Part shown: positions 52,101-60,447 of the stretch, one piece after another
How the letters are laid out: every line of letters starts with the position of its first letter
Numbering within the stretch: the stretch's first letter is position 1
Origin: a virus
Virus record (IMG/VR): IMGVR_UViG_3300008954_003018
Location: 21,939 to 85,938 of that record
DNA: 64,000 nt
Direction: 5' to 3' (one strand)
The notes under the pieces: model-generated
Database searches by the model: none
Told to the model about the DNA's origin: nothing
Seen by the model: the letters and a program-made list of their open reading frames with translations, nothing else
Made by a program: the position numbers and the translations under genes

Positions 52101-55100
52101 CCGACGTTAACAACAACAACCATTATTAGAAATCTAATTTTAGCTAAGTATGAAATTATCGCTTCGAAATTACAAGAATCCGACAGTAGCTATATTACAG
52201 ACGCTTCTATTATCGATTTTTTCAGTGGATTTCAAAACTATATTGACAACTCTTTCTGTTCTAATATTATGGAGGGAAAGGAGAAAGCATCGCTTTATGA
52301 GGTTTGTCTACCTCCACCCAACATACAAAGTTTAAAAGAAGATTTATTGGACGGAAATGCGACAGAAGAACAAATTGAAAATGTACTTGATCAAAACAAG
52401 CTAGATCATGAAGCTTTGTTAGATTGGGCGCTAGATATGGCCATGCAAGATGAGCTTATTGAACCTCCTCCTGTTTTTTGTGGCCCTGACGGCCCGGGCC
52501 TCATTGAGCGCGGAAGTGTGGGTCCAACCAAATTTACAAACGACATGGTTTTGGAACAACTTTTTGAACCAATTGATCATGAGTTTAGAGGAGATCTGAC
52601 TTATTTCATAACAAAATTAACCAGTAAAAATACATTTGGAAATCCTTTGGGATTGGGTCTTAGTGATGAAACAGATCAAAACGGCAATCGTGTTGGCAGA
52701 ACTGACCTAAATGACACGTGGGGTTGGAATGATAATATGTCAGAGGCTCAAGACAGCTTAATAGGCAAAGCCAACCGTGCAGCTGCCAGAAATTCCAATG
52801 GAATATATGCGAAACCAATACTGTTTAACATATATTCATCACTGAGAAACGATAGGACAGTTCGACATGCATATGTGGCCTCGAATTATATTTTAAGGAA
52901 CATTCACCAATATAAGAATAGTGATATGTTAGATTCTTACGTGTTAGATGCTGAAACTCCTTCGTATATTTCTTTAAATGCTTGGAGAATGGCAGAAAAA
53001 TTTGGAACTCAAGATAAATTGGGCTTGCAGCCGGACATCGGCTTATTGCAGTCCTCGCCTGTTATATTGTCTTTGCTTCCTAATGTTTTTGGAGCAGATG
53101 ATCCTTTTAGCCCGACCAACAAAACAGATAAAAGGTACCTTTTGCGGTTAAACGACGCTGTTACGCAGCTTTCAGATTGGACCGCCCTTAAGGTACCATC
53201 TGACCATAAGTGGAACTACATTAAGGGCAGCAAGTCTGAAGCCAACAATCTAGATGAAGACACCTGCAGGTTTTATGGAGATTTATTACCATTAAACGAG
53301 AAACTAGCTGAAAAGTTCGAATATCCATTCAAAGGTTCGGACTTTTTCTTTGAAACCGGACCGGGCAAAGCAAACGTTGGCCCCTTTAACGATTCGCGAC
53401 GACCGATAAATAGTGTATATTTAGAATCGTTTATGAAAAAACGTTTTTCTGATAATATAGATGCAATATATGTCCCCCAGGCATACACCGCAGACGCGTC
53501 CGCAATTTTTGTTCTTCCCGAGGATGATAATCCACAAGAGCACATTAAAGAACTCTCTATCGCCGTCCATGGCGTTGATAACATCGGCGGCCTAGCAGAG
53601 TTTATGGGACATTACCGTTTTGCTGCGGTTATGCACGATGAAATAGTTTGGGGCTCCGCTAGATTTCTTGGCCAATCATTTTTCTTTAGACGAGAGAAGG
53701 ATGTAAAAGAGTATCTTTACAGTCTTATACCCACTAAAGTTACTGGAATTGGTTCTGGTTGTGTGCCGTTGCCCGATGGAAGTATATTAAAAGTAGATGA
53801 AATAAAAACAAAAATAAGAACAAGAAAAAAGGAATTAGAGTGTGAAGAACAACAACCAAAAATGGGTCACGATCCAAGCTTTTTTGGCCTTTCCGCGGCC
53901 GAAGGAATGGTTTTAACTATTGCGAGAACATATGCAGTTGAAACGGCCCTTAGACTTCTGCCAATGTTGTGGGAAATGGAAATTGACGGCCCGTTACGCT
54001 CGGAAGCACTTATTGATTATGTGACAATGAAGGCGGTTGATGAGTTTATACAATTGGATTGGGAAAATACATTTATTACACACACAAATATGTACAAGAG
54101 ACACCACCGACCTAAAGTCGTTCAAATCAAGTATCATGATTTAGAGTCTATGGACATCAGTGAGGTCGCCGGATCGGTTGCCAAGCCGGGCCAAAAACTT
54201 AGGCCACCCGGTGTATATACAGAAGACTTACCAATACCAGCTGCACCAGCTAAATTAATATTGAACAAAGAAACAAAAAAATATGAGCACGGACCCTTTC
54301 ATCCCAAATACCAGGCACATATTCTTGCCATGGCAAATAAAATTGTATTTCGACTGGCAAAAAAAGCAGAAGAGTCTGGAGGCAAAGATAAAGACGGCAA
54401 CCCTCTTTCATATTTGGCAGATCCTTTTGATACCGACGATCCTGGTAATGTTTTGGAAGGTGCAAAAGTCTATCCAAAAGAAATGTTTGAAAAAAATCCT
54501 TATAGTATAGAAGGTTTCAAATTCTTGATGAAAACCGAAATAAAAGAAGTTTCAAAATTCTTCGGCAAGAAATTTTCTGAATTGGATATGCCTTCTTATA
54601 TTTCAGGCGATTATCCAAATATGTATCAATGGTGGCTCAAGAACGTTATGCGCCTAGAGGCTCCGGATATATATCTTTCTGCGACCAATAGTGGCACCAG
54701 TCAGGGCGAATATCTGGGTACCGGACCTGAAAATTTTGATGCATATATGGCTAAGTTGTTTGACAAGTTTCCAGATAAAAAAGGAAGCTGGAAATCCCAA
54801 ACAGTCAAAGCTATTGAGGATGTAGTTGACTTGAAATTCTTGTTTGAGCAAGATCTTCATTCACACTGGATGCCTAGATTAGTGTATAAAGACTCTCACT
54901 TGAAATGGGTTGGCTCAAAATTTGGAAATCAAGCGGGCGGCAAAACAGCGTCTAAAGGTCAGTCTTTTGGTCGTTTTTATGCGGTTGTACCCGGGTTCAC
55001 AGACGGCCCGGCCGACCCTGACGGCGATCAAGTAGATCAAATCATGATGAAGCGAAGTGCTTGGGAAATATATGGCAAAAAAGGCGCCTTTGTGCTCGAA

Positions 55101-58100
55101 CCATATATTAAGATAAAGCAAACAACACTTGAGGACGGCACGCCAAAGATCATTAGTGCCGGAGATAAAAAATTCCAGCCGTTTAATCTAGACAAACTCA
55201 AAGGTCACTCTCTTATTTTGCCCGGCATGCAGGCAACGGCGGACAGCCACAAAGAAGCCTACCATGAATCCTTCGTCCTGCAGGAGTCAACTAAACAGAA
55301 ACTATTAGATCTCAAAAAGGTCGGCAAGTGGGGCGGCTACGAAGAAGCAATCGAAGACATGGAAATGGCTCTTGAGGCAGTCAAAGCTGCCACTGAGGCT
55401 CATAAGAAAGATTGGGAACAAGCCAAAGAACTGGTTAGTGATGCTAACACATATGTTCAATATTCCGGCACAGCAAAAGGCGCAAAGAATCTCATTGAAT
55501 CTGGCTATTTAGATCTAAGAAAAGGGGCTTATTTAAACCTAACAGACTTTATTGAAGAATTTGGCAGTGAAGAACTATATGATATATTTGGTGCCGTTGG
55601 ATCAGAACAATATGATCCCGATATTGATGCTCATGAGTTTTTCGATTCATGGGAATACGGATTAAGACTGGTTTATGTTTTTCCACTGGGCGGTTCTTGG
55701 GACACAGATAAACTCAGTGCAGATAAAGTTGGATTATGGCACGGCTCAGAAAATGTACCGGTGCTTCCAGATCCATCCAACGAAGGGTTGGCAGACAAAG
55801 ATAATCCGACACGTTGGGCCAAAGAACTTCATGAATATCGAGAGCGATTAATCTTAGATGCAATTAAGGGCGGATTCCACACCGATTTCATCGGATACGG
55901 CGGTGTTAATTATCCTAACACCCAAAATTTTAGAATTACTGCGGAAGAATCAAATGGTTATTGGAAGGGCGGCCCAGTTAAAATAAACGCCCAGAAGGCC
56001 GCCGTCCAGGTAGATACACTGCGAGTTTTTGAGAATCTGCCCCCAGTAGGTGTTCCGCGATATCTAAATCATACGCAAGGCTGGGAGTTTTGGGTTTCAA
56101 TGCAACAAGCAAGAGAAATATTAGGTTACAGCGAGAGTGTGAGTCATATTCCACAAATGGTGAAACATTATGAAGAATATTTAGAAAAACACTTTGCAAG
56201 TTTGTATGGGCCCACAATTAATTTAAAAAACTCATTTCAAACTTACAATTCCTATGAAGACGTTTTTGACGGCGACGATACTTATGAAACAGGTTATTGG
56301 AACTCAAAGAAAACCAATGGTGATGGTTACATAGAGGTTTTACAAGACTTCTGGGATGCCTCGGTTTCGCTTGATGCTGCTAATGAAACTGACATGTCAA
56401 CTATCGCTGCAAAAAATAGCTATATTATTCGTGAAAGAATACTTCACCTGACTGCACAACAAGAAAAAAAATTATTTGTATCTCCGGAAATATATTGCGT
56501 TCCCCTTGCAGAGGTTAATGTGCCTGTTATTGCAGGCGGCGGTTCTCCAAAGCTTTTACGCTATAGGGAAGACATTAATATATACAAAGAATATCCAAAA
56601 GAAGATTTGATGCAACGCTTAGAGGAAAAGCTAAAAACACCTTGGGGAAAAGACAACGGCCTCTTATATAACATGTACGATCTGGAAGCTTCAATTTCCT
56701 TCTTGGCACTTTATCTTATTCAAAAATCATATGAATCAGAAGAGTACAAGGATATGTTTAAGTCAACTAAGCGTTTATTGCGCACAACGTTTTATACATG
56801 CATGTTGGCCCAAAGAGCAACTCATGATACTGATGAATTTGATTCGTGGGAGCTTTGGATGGGCTGGATGTGTAAAAAAGGCGACGGCCCTTGTGGAAGT
56901 GAAAACGGCGAAATACTTTGTATGATAGCTAATATGATAGGTGTGGCATGGCCCCCGGATTTAGGGAAGCTTTTCACTCTTTCACCGCTAGCCATACTAA
57001 AAATATTGGTAATGATAATTGATCCAACATGGTGCAAAATGCCATGGACTATTCCTGGTATCGTTATGTATTATTTAAATAAACTAACTGATGGCTGGTG
57101 GGATTGGGACTGGTGGGAGAATGACGGCAAAAAGTGTCTACCATTGCCGCCAAGCCCACTTGAACCACCTCCTGAAGTGCCCGAACTAGAAAAACTAAAG
57201 AAGTTTCAAATCTTGAAATTGGGCATGCTCTATAAAGCAGCCGGTTCAGTGACGGACGAAAGCCTTGAAGATATTATTCTTGCTTTTGACGCTGACGATA
57301 AACACACATACGGCTTTGACCAAACTAGGCTGTGGCAAGCACTTCTTAAATCTACAGAAAACCCCAATGGCGCCATTGTAGGCCTAGAGGAAGTATTTGA
57401 GAGAACTGCACAGTTCCTTCAACTTAGAGAAGAGTTAAAAGAAAGTCATCACAAGCTTTTAAACGATGTTATAAACGGCAAGGGAATAGGCACTCCTGAA
57501 TCTCCAGGCGAACTTTACTCTTATGTATGTGCGGGGTGGACATGTGAAGAATATATGTCTGATCCAAATAAAGAAATTTTAGGTCCCTTCTTCGCGGAGA
57601 CCTATAATTATTGCCTAGCAAAAGCAAAATATATTAATCGCTTTGAAGAGTTCGAGGCAACTGTTAATGAATTTAAAGCAATTTTTGAGGCCGCAAAGAG
57701 TGCTGATAACCCTAAAGATAAAATAGAAATTGATTATGACGATGCCGGAGAGTTGGCAATGCTTGAAATTAATCTCTCTGAGGATGGGCCATACTGTCAA
57801 GAACCCCCGGAAGCCCCTGTGTCAAGCGACCCCTTGCCCGTCGAAAACGCATGGGAAATTGGTTGTGTAGATAAATGGTCAGAACTAGAGCAGAGCATAG
57901 AGACCACTCTAAGCCCAGGTACAGATATTGTCTCCATTAACGGTTCAGAGATGACACAAACCAAATGGAGTGAAATCAAGTGTCAGGGGGCTAATACTAT
58001 ATTACAATCGTCATATACTCACAACGAGAAGAGGATGTATGCCTTGATTTTATTTATTGCAATTCAAGAGCTTGAAAGTGGAAAGCTGGTGGAAGAACTA

Positions 58101-58148
58101 GAGTCTCAATTTAAAAACGCTATAACTGAATTCAAATTGTTGAGTTAA
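49191..58148 (+). CDS. Giant tail/baseplate structural protein (2985 residues)
   Basis: This is the largest gene in the window, with GAGGG before the ATG. It begins MGKLNKEQIVEKYKHTKWYKRW and shows no enzymatic motif that I can find. Long helical regions (for example residues 690-790 and 2070-2100) alternate with beta-rich ones; two hydrophobic stretches occur near 860-885 and 2600-2635. Its place between spike-like genes and gp25/gp6 marks it as a tail or baseplate component; at this size a tape-measure, hub or large baseplate peripheral protein is possible. It does not look like a typical coiled-coil tape measure. No frameshift or stop interrupts 8.9 kb of coding frame, so it is intact. Confidence 0.8.
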   Translation: MGKLNKEQIVEKYKHTKWYKRWANNKDIFDTDSEFSLVYDFENDEPLEFPLLAIEKNLVWSWKKDISSIHTPRWADVYEGKDNPRGKISKLEGTDWSYYIYDTFNFDMAHALRGNPGINPDLTSPYGMADLIKGNFIDYVLLSLAPVLKLSGKKIGLDSDGYPKPGSPWGKISKEINNLGVGSKDSPIQFGAYDIEVRGAHDTAKMVGPGLRFLIGIRNSLLDELPDDEKLLGGSPKTINMDDLNPAASIVFKIGDIDSDLDAMIELFKFYGRWTKEQGEFKVEYKKSEKEKKVPINLTFEKEAENLEKFKSKLKEFISNASGRVKAVSSVRSTPRRPGFGTVVEAEEAGFTEKSMNEAEDKYKTPDVDLKSKTKWAPLTSMAKDLKAGAMMEMIKEQTRWGDKENIVEIAVNTSWEIMYVVEYQPAGKFKTDGKPLQKGGRIAIGRLDTAWNSDKTKNKAIANTRLILRELADFKSSDVVNKRTIGYISKLHGFKNGFKNEKLAAFVPRQAKTHPSQLPPEKFLKDNTVDPAGKKLTFTYSANPKIALEKIRKSLDNNPLASAGNRALIKESVEDKDFVDKYLSYLENWDDKIQDGFFENLPAKPKRLRLHDWPNTFDDIYYEVLNQADVQALVVELIRCLAPENWLYILCKKAMKYIGFERFMEQLQNSGLLEQLMEGNEALAAGLNDYRQKQTVQASEKFSLAQEKEEIDKEIEALETLKAAQGGSGDVDAYMDTTLDERLDQLWGLRQLVEVDQGMAALGDPIYPMSEEFADGLEEANDMMMDAIGNLQDPNLIDKICKNIIPMVKELWQLMKDLYAFFAGLPPDWSAKKRSLTLKRPKLQIDDLGKIIIEILRQMAAQAIAAAVLFFVKKLLQELIDACNNFMDWLENGDPEDDATPGSASFDDMLAENEDFSGLFDAMSGNLGLKPGKLGPADIAATSEELLNLMGDLELLFSQIELCGLFYGKPTLTTTTIIRNLILAKYEIIASKLQESDSSYITDASIIDFFSGFQNYIDNSFCSNIMEGKEKASLYEVCLPPPNIQSLKEDLLDGNATEEQIENVLDQNKLDHEALLDWALDMAMQDELIEPPPVFCGPDGPGLIERGSVGPTKFTNDMVLEQLFEPIDHEFRGDLTYFITKLTSKNTFGNPLGLGLSDETDQNGNRVGRTDLNDTWGWNDNMSEAQDSLIGKANRAAARNSNGIYAKPILFNIYSSLRNDRTVRHAYVASNYILRNIHQYKNSDMLDSYVLDAETPSYISLNAWRMAEKFGTQDKLGLQPDIGLLQSSPVILSLLPNVFGADDPFSPTNKTDKRYLLRLNDAVTQLSDWTALKVPSDHKWNYIKGSKSEANNLDEDTCRFYGDLLPLNEKLAEKFEYPFKGSDFFFETGPGKANVGPFNDSRRPINSVYLESFMKKRFSDNIDAIYVPQAYTADASAIFVLPEDDNPQEHIKELSIAVHGVDNIGGLAEFMGHYRFAAVMHDEIVWGSARFLGQSFFFRREKDVKEYLYSLIPTKVTGIGSGCVPLPDGSILKVDEIKTKIRTRKKELECEEQQPKMGHDPSFFGLSAAEGMVLTIARTYAVETALRLLPMLWEMEIDGPLRSEALIDYVTMKAVDEFIQLDWENTFITHTNMYKRHHRPKVVQIKYHDLESMDISEVAGSVAKPGQKLRPPGVYTEDLPIPAAPAKLILNKETKKYEHGPFHPKYQAHILAMANKIVFRLAKKAEESGGKDKDGNPLSYLADPFDTDDPGNVLEGAKVYPKEMFEKNPYSIEGFKFLMKTEIKEVSKFFGKKFSELDMPSYISGDYPNMYQWWLKNVMRLEAPDIYLSATNSGTSQGEYLGTGPENFDAYMAKLFDKFPDKKGSWKSQTVKAIEDVVDLKFLFEQDLHSHWMPRLVYKDSHLKWVGSKFGNQAGGKTASKGQSFGRFYAVVPGFTDGPADPDGDQVDQIMMKRSAWEIYGKKGAFVLEPYIKIKQTTLEDGTPKIISAGDKKFQPFNLDKLKGHSLILPGMQATADSHKEAYHESFVLQESTKQKLLDLKKVGKWGGYEEAIEDMEMALEAVKAATEAHKKDWEQAKELVSDANTYVQYSGTAKGAKNLIESGYLDLRKGAYLNLTDFIEEFGSEELYDIFGAVGSEQYDPDIDAHEFFDSWEYGLRLVYVFPLGGSWDTDKLSADKVGLWHGSENVPVLPDPSNEGLADKDNPTRWAKELHEYRERLILDAIKGGFHTDFIGYGGVNYPNTQNFRITAEESNGYWKGGPVKINAQKAAVQVDTLRVFENLPPVGVPRYLNHTQGWEFWVSMQQAREILGYSESVSHIPQMVKHYEEYLEKHFASLYGPTINLKNSFQTYNSYEDVFDGDDTYETGYWNSKKTNGDGYIEVLQDFWDASVSLDAANETDMSTIAAKNSYIIRERILHLTAQQEKKLFVSPEIYCVPLAEVNVPVIAGGGSPKLLRYREDINIYKEYPKEDLMQRLEEKLKTPWGKDNGLLYNMYDLEASISFLALYLIQKSYESEEYKDMFKSTKRLLRTTFYTCMLAQRATHDTDEFDSWELWMGWMCKKGDGPCGSENGEILCMIANMIGVAWPPDLGKLFTLSPLAILKILVMIIDPTWCKMPWTIPGIVMYYLNKLTDGWWDWDWWENDGKKCLPLPPSPLEPPPEVPELEKLKKFQILKLGMLYKAAGSVTDESLEDIILAFDADDKHTYGFDQTRLWQALLKSTENPNGAIVGLEEVFERTAQFLQLREELKESHHKLLNDVINGKGIGTPESPGELYSYVCAGWTCEEYMSDPNKEILGPFFAETYNYCLAKAKYINRFEEFEATVNEFKAIFEAAKSADNPKDKIEIDYDDAGELAMLEINLSEDGPYCQEPPEAPVSSDPLPVENAWEIGCVDKWSELEQSIETTLSPGTDIVSINGSEMTQTKWSEIKCQGANTILQSSYTHNEKRMYALILFIAIQELESGKLVEELESQFKNAITEFKLLS

Positions 58149-58176
58149 AATATAATAAATTAATTCACACCTACAC

Positions 58177-58183
58177 TATTTAG
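58177..58183 (+). promoter_or_regulatory. Putative late-promoter motif ACTATTTA
   Basis: ACTATTTA (58176-58183) in the 59-base gap before gp25, 24 bases from the ATG; GCGGAG lies between as ribosome-binding site. Confidence 0.45.
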
Positions 58184-58207
58184 ATATGAAGCGGAGAACA
58201 TTAATAA

Positions 58208-58603
58208 ATGGAAGGATTTTCACCTAAATTACCTCTTACTGTTGATTATACCGATGGTTATACGTTGACAAAAACTTATAAGGAAGTTATTGCGCAAAAT
58301 TTAAAACATTTAGTTTTAACTGCGCCTGGCGAAAGGATTATGGATCCGGAGTTTGGAGTGGGTATTCGAAATTATTTATTCAGACATAACATAGAATCGG
58401 TTCATCAAGAAATTTTATATACCATTGACAGCCAAGTTGCTAAATATATGCCCTTCATAGAAGTGGAACCAGAAATATTAGCTTTAGGGGATTCTTCTGA
58501 TAGTGTGGAAGATTTTAATGGAATAAATCTAAGAATTAAATACTCTGTTAAGCCTTTAAACTTGACAGATGTGCTAGAAATAACAATTGATGAAACTATT
58601 TAG
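58208..58603 (+). CDS. Baseplate wedge protein, gp25-like
   Basis: 131 residues, matching T4 gp25 in size. The family core is LVLTAPGERIMDPEFGVGIRNYLF (split here), followed by an acidic helix. gp25 sits in the baseplate wedge at the sheath start and nucleates sheath assembly. Its gene is followed by gp6, the usual order in contractile-tail phages. Confidence 0.92.
   Translation: MEGFSPKLPLTVDYTDGYTLTKTYKEVIAQNLKHLVLTAPGERIMDPEFGVGIRNYLFRHNIESVHQEILYTIDSQVAKYMPFIEVEPEILALGDSSDSVEDFNGINLRIKYSVKPLNLTDVLEITIDETI
58597..58603 (+). promoter_or_regulatory. Putative late-promoter motif ACTATTTA
   Basis: ACTATTTA (58596-58603) overlaps the stop codon of gp25 and lies 26 bases before the gp6 start, with AAGGG between as ribosome-binding site. 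Because it also encodes the last two residues, coding constraint could explain it. Confidence 0.35.
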
Positions 58604-58629
58604 TTTAAACTTATAAGGGTTTATAATTA

Positions 58630-60447
58630 ATGGCAAAAAAAGAAAATGTACCTATTAAATATACTAGCAGAGACTTTGCATCGATTAGAAGCGATTTAGT
58701 TTCGTATGCAAAAAAATATTACCCCAAGACATTTAAAGATTTTAACGAGGCCTCTTTTGGCGCCTTAATGTTGGATACTGTTGCCTATACTGGTGACATA
58801 CTTTCATTTTATTTAGACTATCAGGCCAACGAATCTTTCTTAGATACAGCAGTGGAAGTCAACAATGTTATTAGATTGGGAAAACAAACTGGATATAATT
58901 TTGAACATTTTTCAACTTCTTTTGGTAAAGTTTCCTTGTATGTTTTAGTGCCCGCCAACGCCAATGGTATTGGAGTAAATTCTGATTATGTGCCGATTTT
59001 AAAGCGCGGCACTTCATTTTCTTCGCAAGGCGGCGGGAACTTTATTTTGACCAATGACGTTGATTTTTCTGGGCAAGACACGGAAGTGATCGCTGCTAAA
59101 TTTGATGATAACACTTCAGCAACAACTTATTACGCAATTAAAAGCGAAGGCGCCGTAATTTCTGGCGATATGACAATGGACTTTATTGAAGTGGGGGACT
59201 ATCAGCCGTATTATAGCGCAGAGTTAGCAGGCGGCAATACTATTTCTGAAATTGTTTCTGTTATTGATTCACTAGGAAATGAATATTATGAAGTAGATTA
59301 TTTATCTCAAGATACAATATATATACCAGTCTCAAATACAGGCGCAGATAAAGATGTTGTCCCTAGTATAATGAAACCATTGTCAGTTCCAAGAAGATTT
59401 GTTGTTGTAAAGGAATTTGGTAAAACCTTTTTACAGTTTGGTTACGGCGCTGAAGTCGAGCTATCGTCAGAAACTGAAAGTATTAAAGATCCAAGCGAAG
59501 TTGTGTTGAAACTACACGGAAAAGATCATATCGTAGATGAAACGTTTGATCCGGCCAACTTATTAGGCACTGACAAACTGGGGGTGAGCCCGGCAAATAC
59601 AACATTACAAGTTGTTTATCGCGTCAACACTTCAATGAATTCCAATGCCGCAACCGATTCTGTAACCAGCGTTAATGGCCCTAGGGTAGAATTCCCTTCA
59701 GCTCTAGAGGGCGTCCAACTAAACTCATCTACAATGAATGAGGTTGTCGGTTCTTTGGAAGTGAAAAATGAAGAGCCGATTCTGGGCGACATAACTCAGC
59801 CAACCATTAAAGAAATTAAACATAGAATAAAAAACACATTTGCAACTCAAAATCGGGCCGTAACATTAGAAGACTATCAAAGTCTTGTCTATAGAATGCC
59901 GGGAAAATACGGTGCAATTAAAAAATGTCATATTATACCAGATGTAAATTCGTTTAAGAGAAATTTAAATTTTTATATTCTTTCAGAAGATGTCAGCGGA
60001 AAGTTGATTCAATCTAACACGCCACTTAAAAGAAACCTTAAAACGTGGATTAACAGATACAAAATGATCAACGACACAATTGATATATTGGATGCACAAA
60101 TTATCAACATTGGCATTGAATTTGAGATAGTTAGCATGCTATCGGCAAACAAATATGATGTTTTAGAGGCTGCAACAGATGCTTTAAGAAGAAAATACAC
60201 AAACTATAGTTACAATATTGGAGAACCGCTTTATATAACAGAGATTTACTCAACTTTAAACAGGGTGAGAGGAGTTTCTGATACACTTAAAGTGAAAATT
60301 ATTAAAAAGGTTGATTCTTCATATTCACAACTTGGATTTAATGTTGATTACTACACTTCACCAGACGGCAGATATGTTGCAATGCCAGAAAATGGAGTTT
60401 TTGAAATTAAGTTTCCAGATGTAGACATCAAAGGGGCTGTTAAATAA
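58630..60447 (+). CDS. Baseplate wedge protein, gp6-like (baseplate J)
   Basis: 605 residues. YTSRDFASIRSDLVSYAK at the N-terminus and DTVAYTGDILSFYLDYQANESFLDTA (here split) are the hallmark of gp6/baseplate-J proteins. The C-terminal part has VTLEDYQSLVYRMPG and NRVRGVSD, also typical. gp6 forms the inner iris of the baseplate. TAATG coupling to the next gene. Confidence 0.92.
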   Translation: MAKKENVPIKYTSRDFASIRSDLVSYAKKYYPKTFKDFNEASFGALMLDTVAYTGDILSFYLDYQANESFLDTAVEVNNVIRLGKQTGYNFEHFSTSFGKVSLYVLVPANANGIGVNSDYVPILKRGTSFSSQGGGNFILTNDVDFSGQDTEVIAAKFDDNTSATTYYAIKSEGAVISGDMTMDFIEVGDYQPYYSAELAGGNTISEIVSVIDSLGNEYYEVDYLSQDTIYIPVSNTGADKDVVPSIMKPLSVPRRFVVVKEFGKTFLQFGYGAEVELSSETESIKDPSEVVLKLHGKDHIVDETFDPANLLGTDKLGVSPANTTLQVVYRVNTSMNSNAATDSVTSVNGPRVEFPSALEGVQLNSSTMNEVVGSLEVKNEEPILGDITQPTIKEIKHRIKNTFATQNRAVTLEDYQSLVYRMPGKYGAIKKCHIIPDVNSFKRNLNFYILSEDVSGKLIQSNTPLKRNLKTWINRYKMINDTIDILDAQIINIGIEFEIVSMLSANKYDVLEAATDALRRKYTNYSYNIGEPLYITEIYSTLNRVRGVSDTLKVKIIKKVDSSYSQLGFNVDYYTSPDGRYVAMPENGVFEIKFPDVDIKGAVK

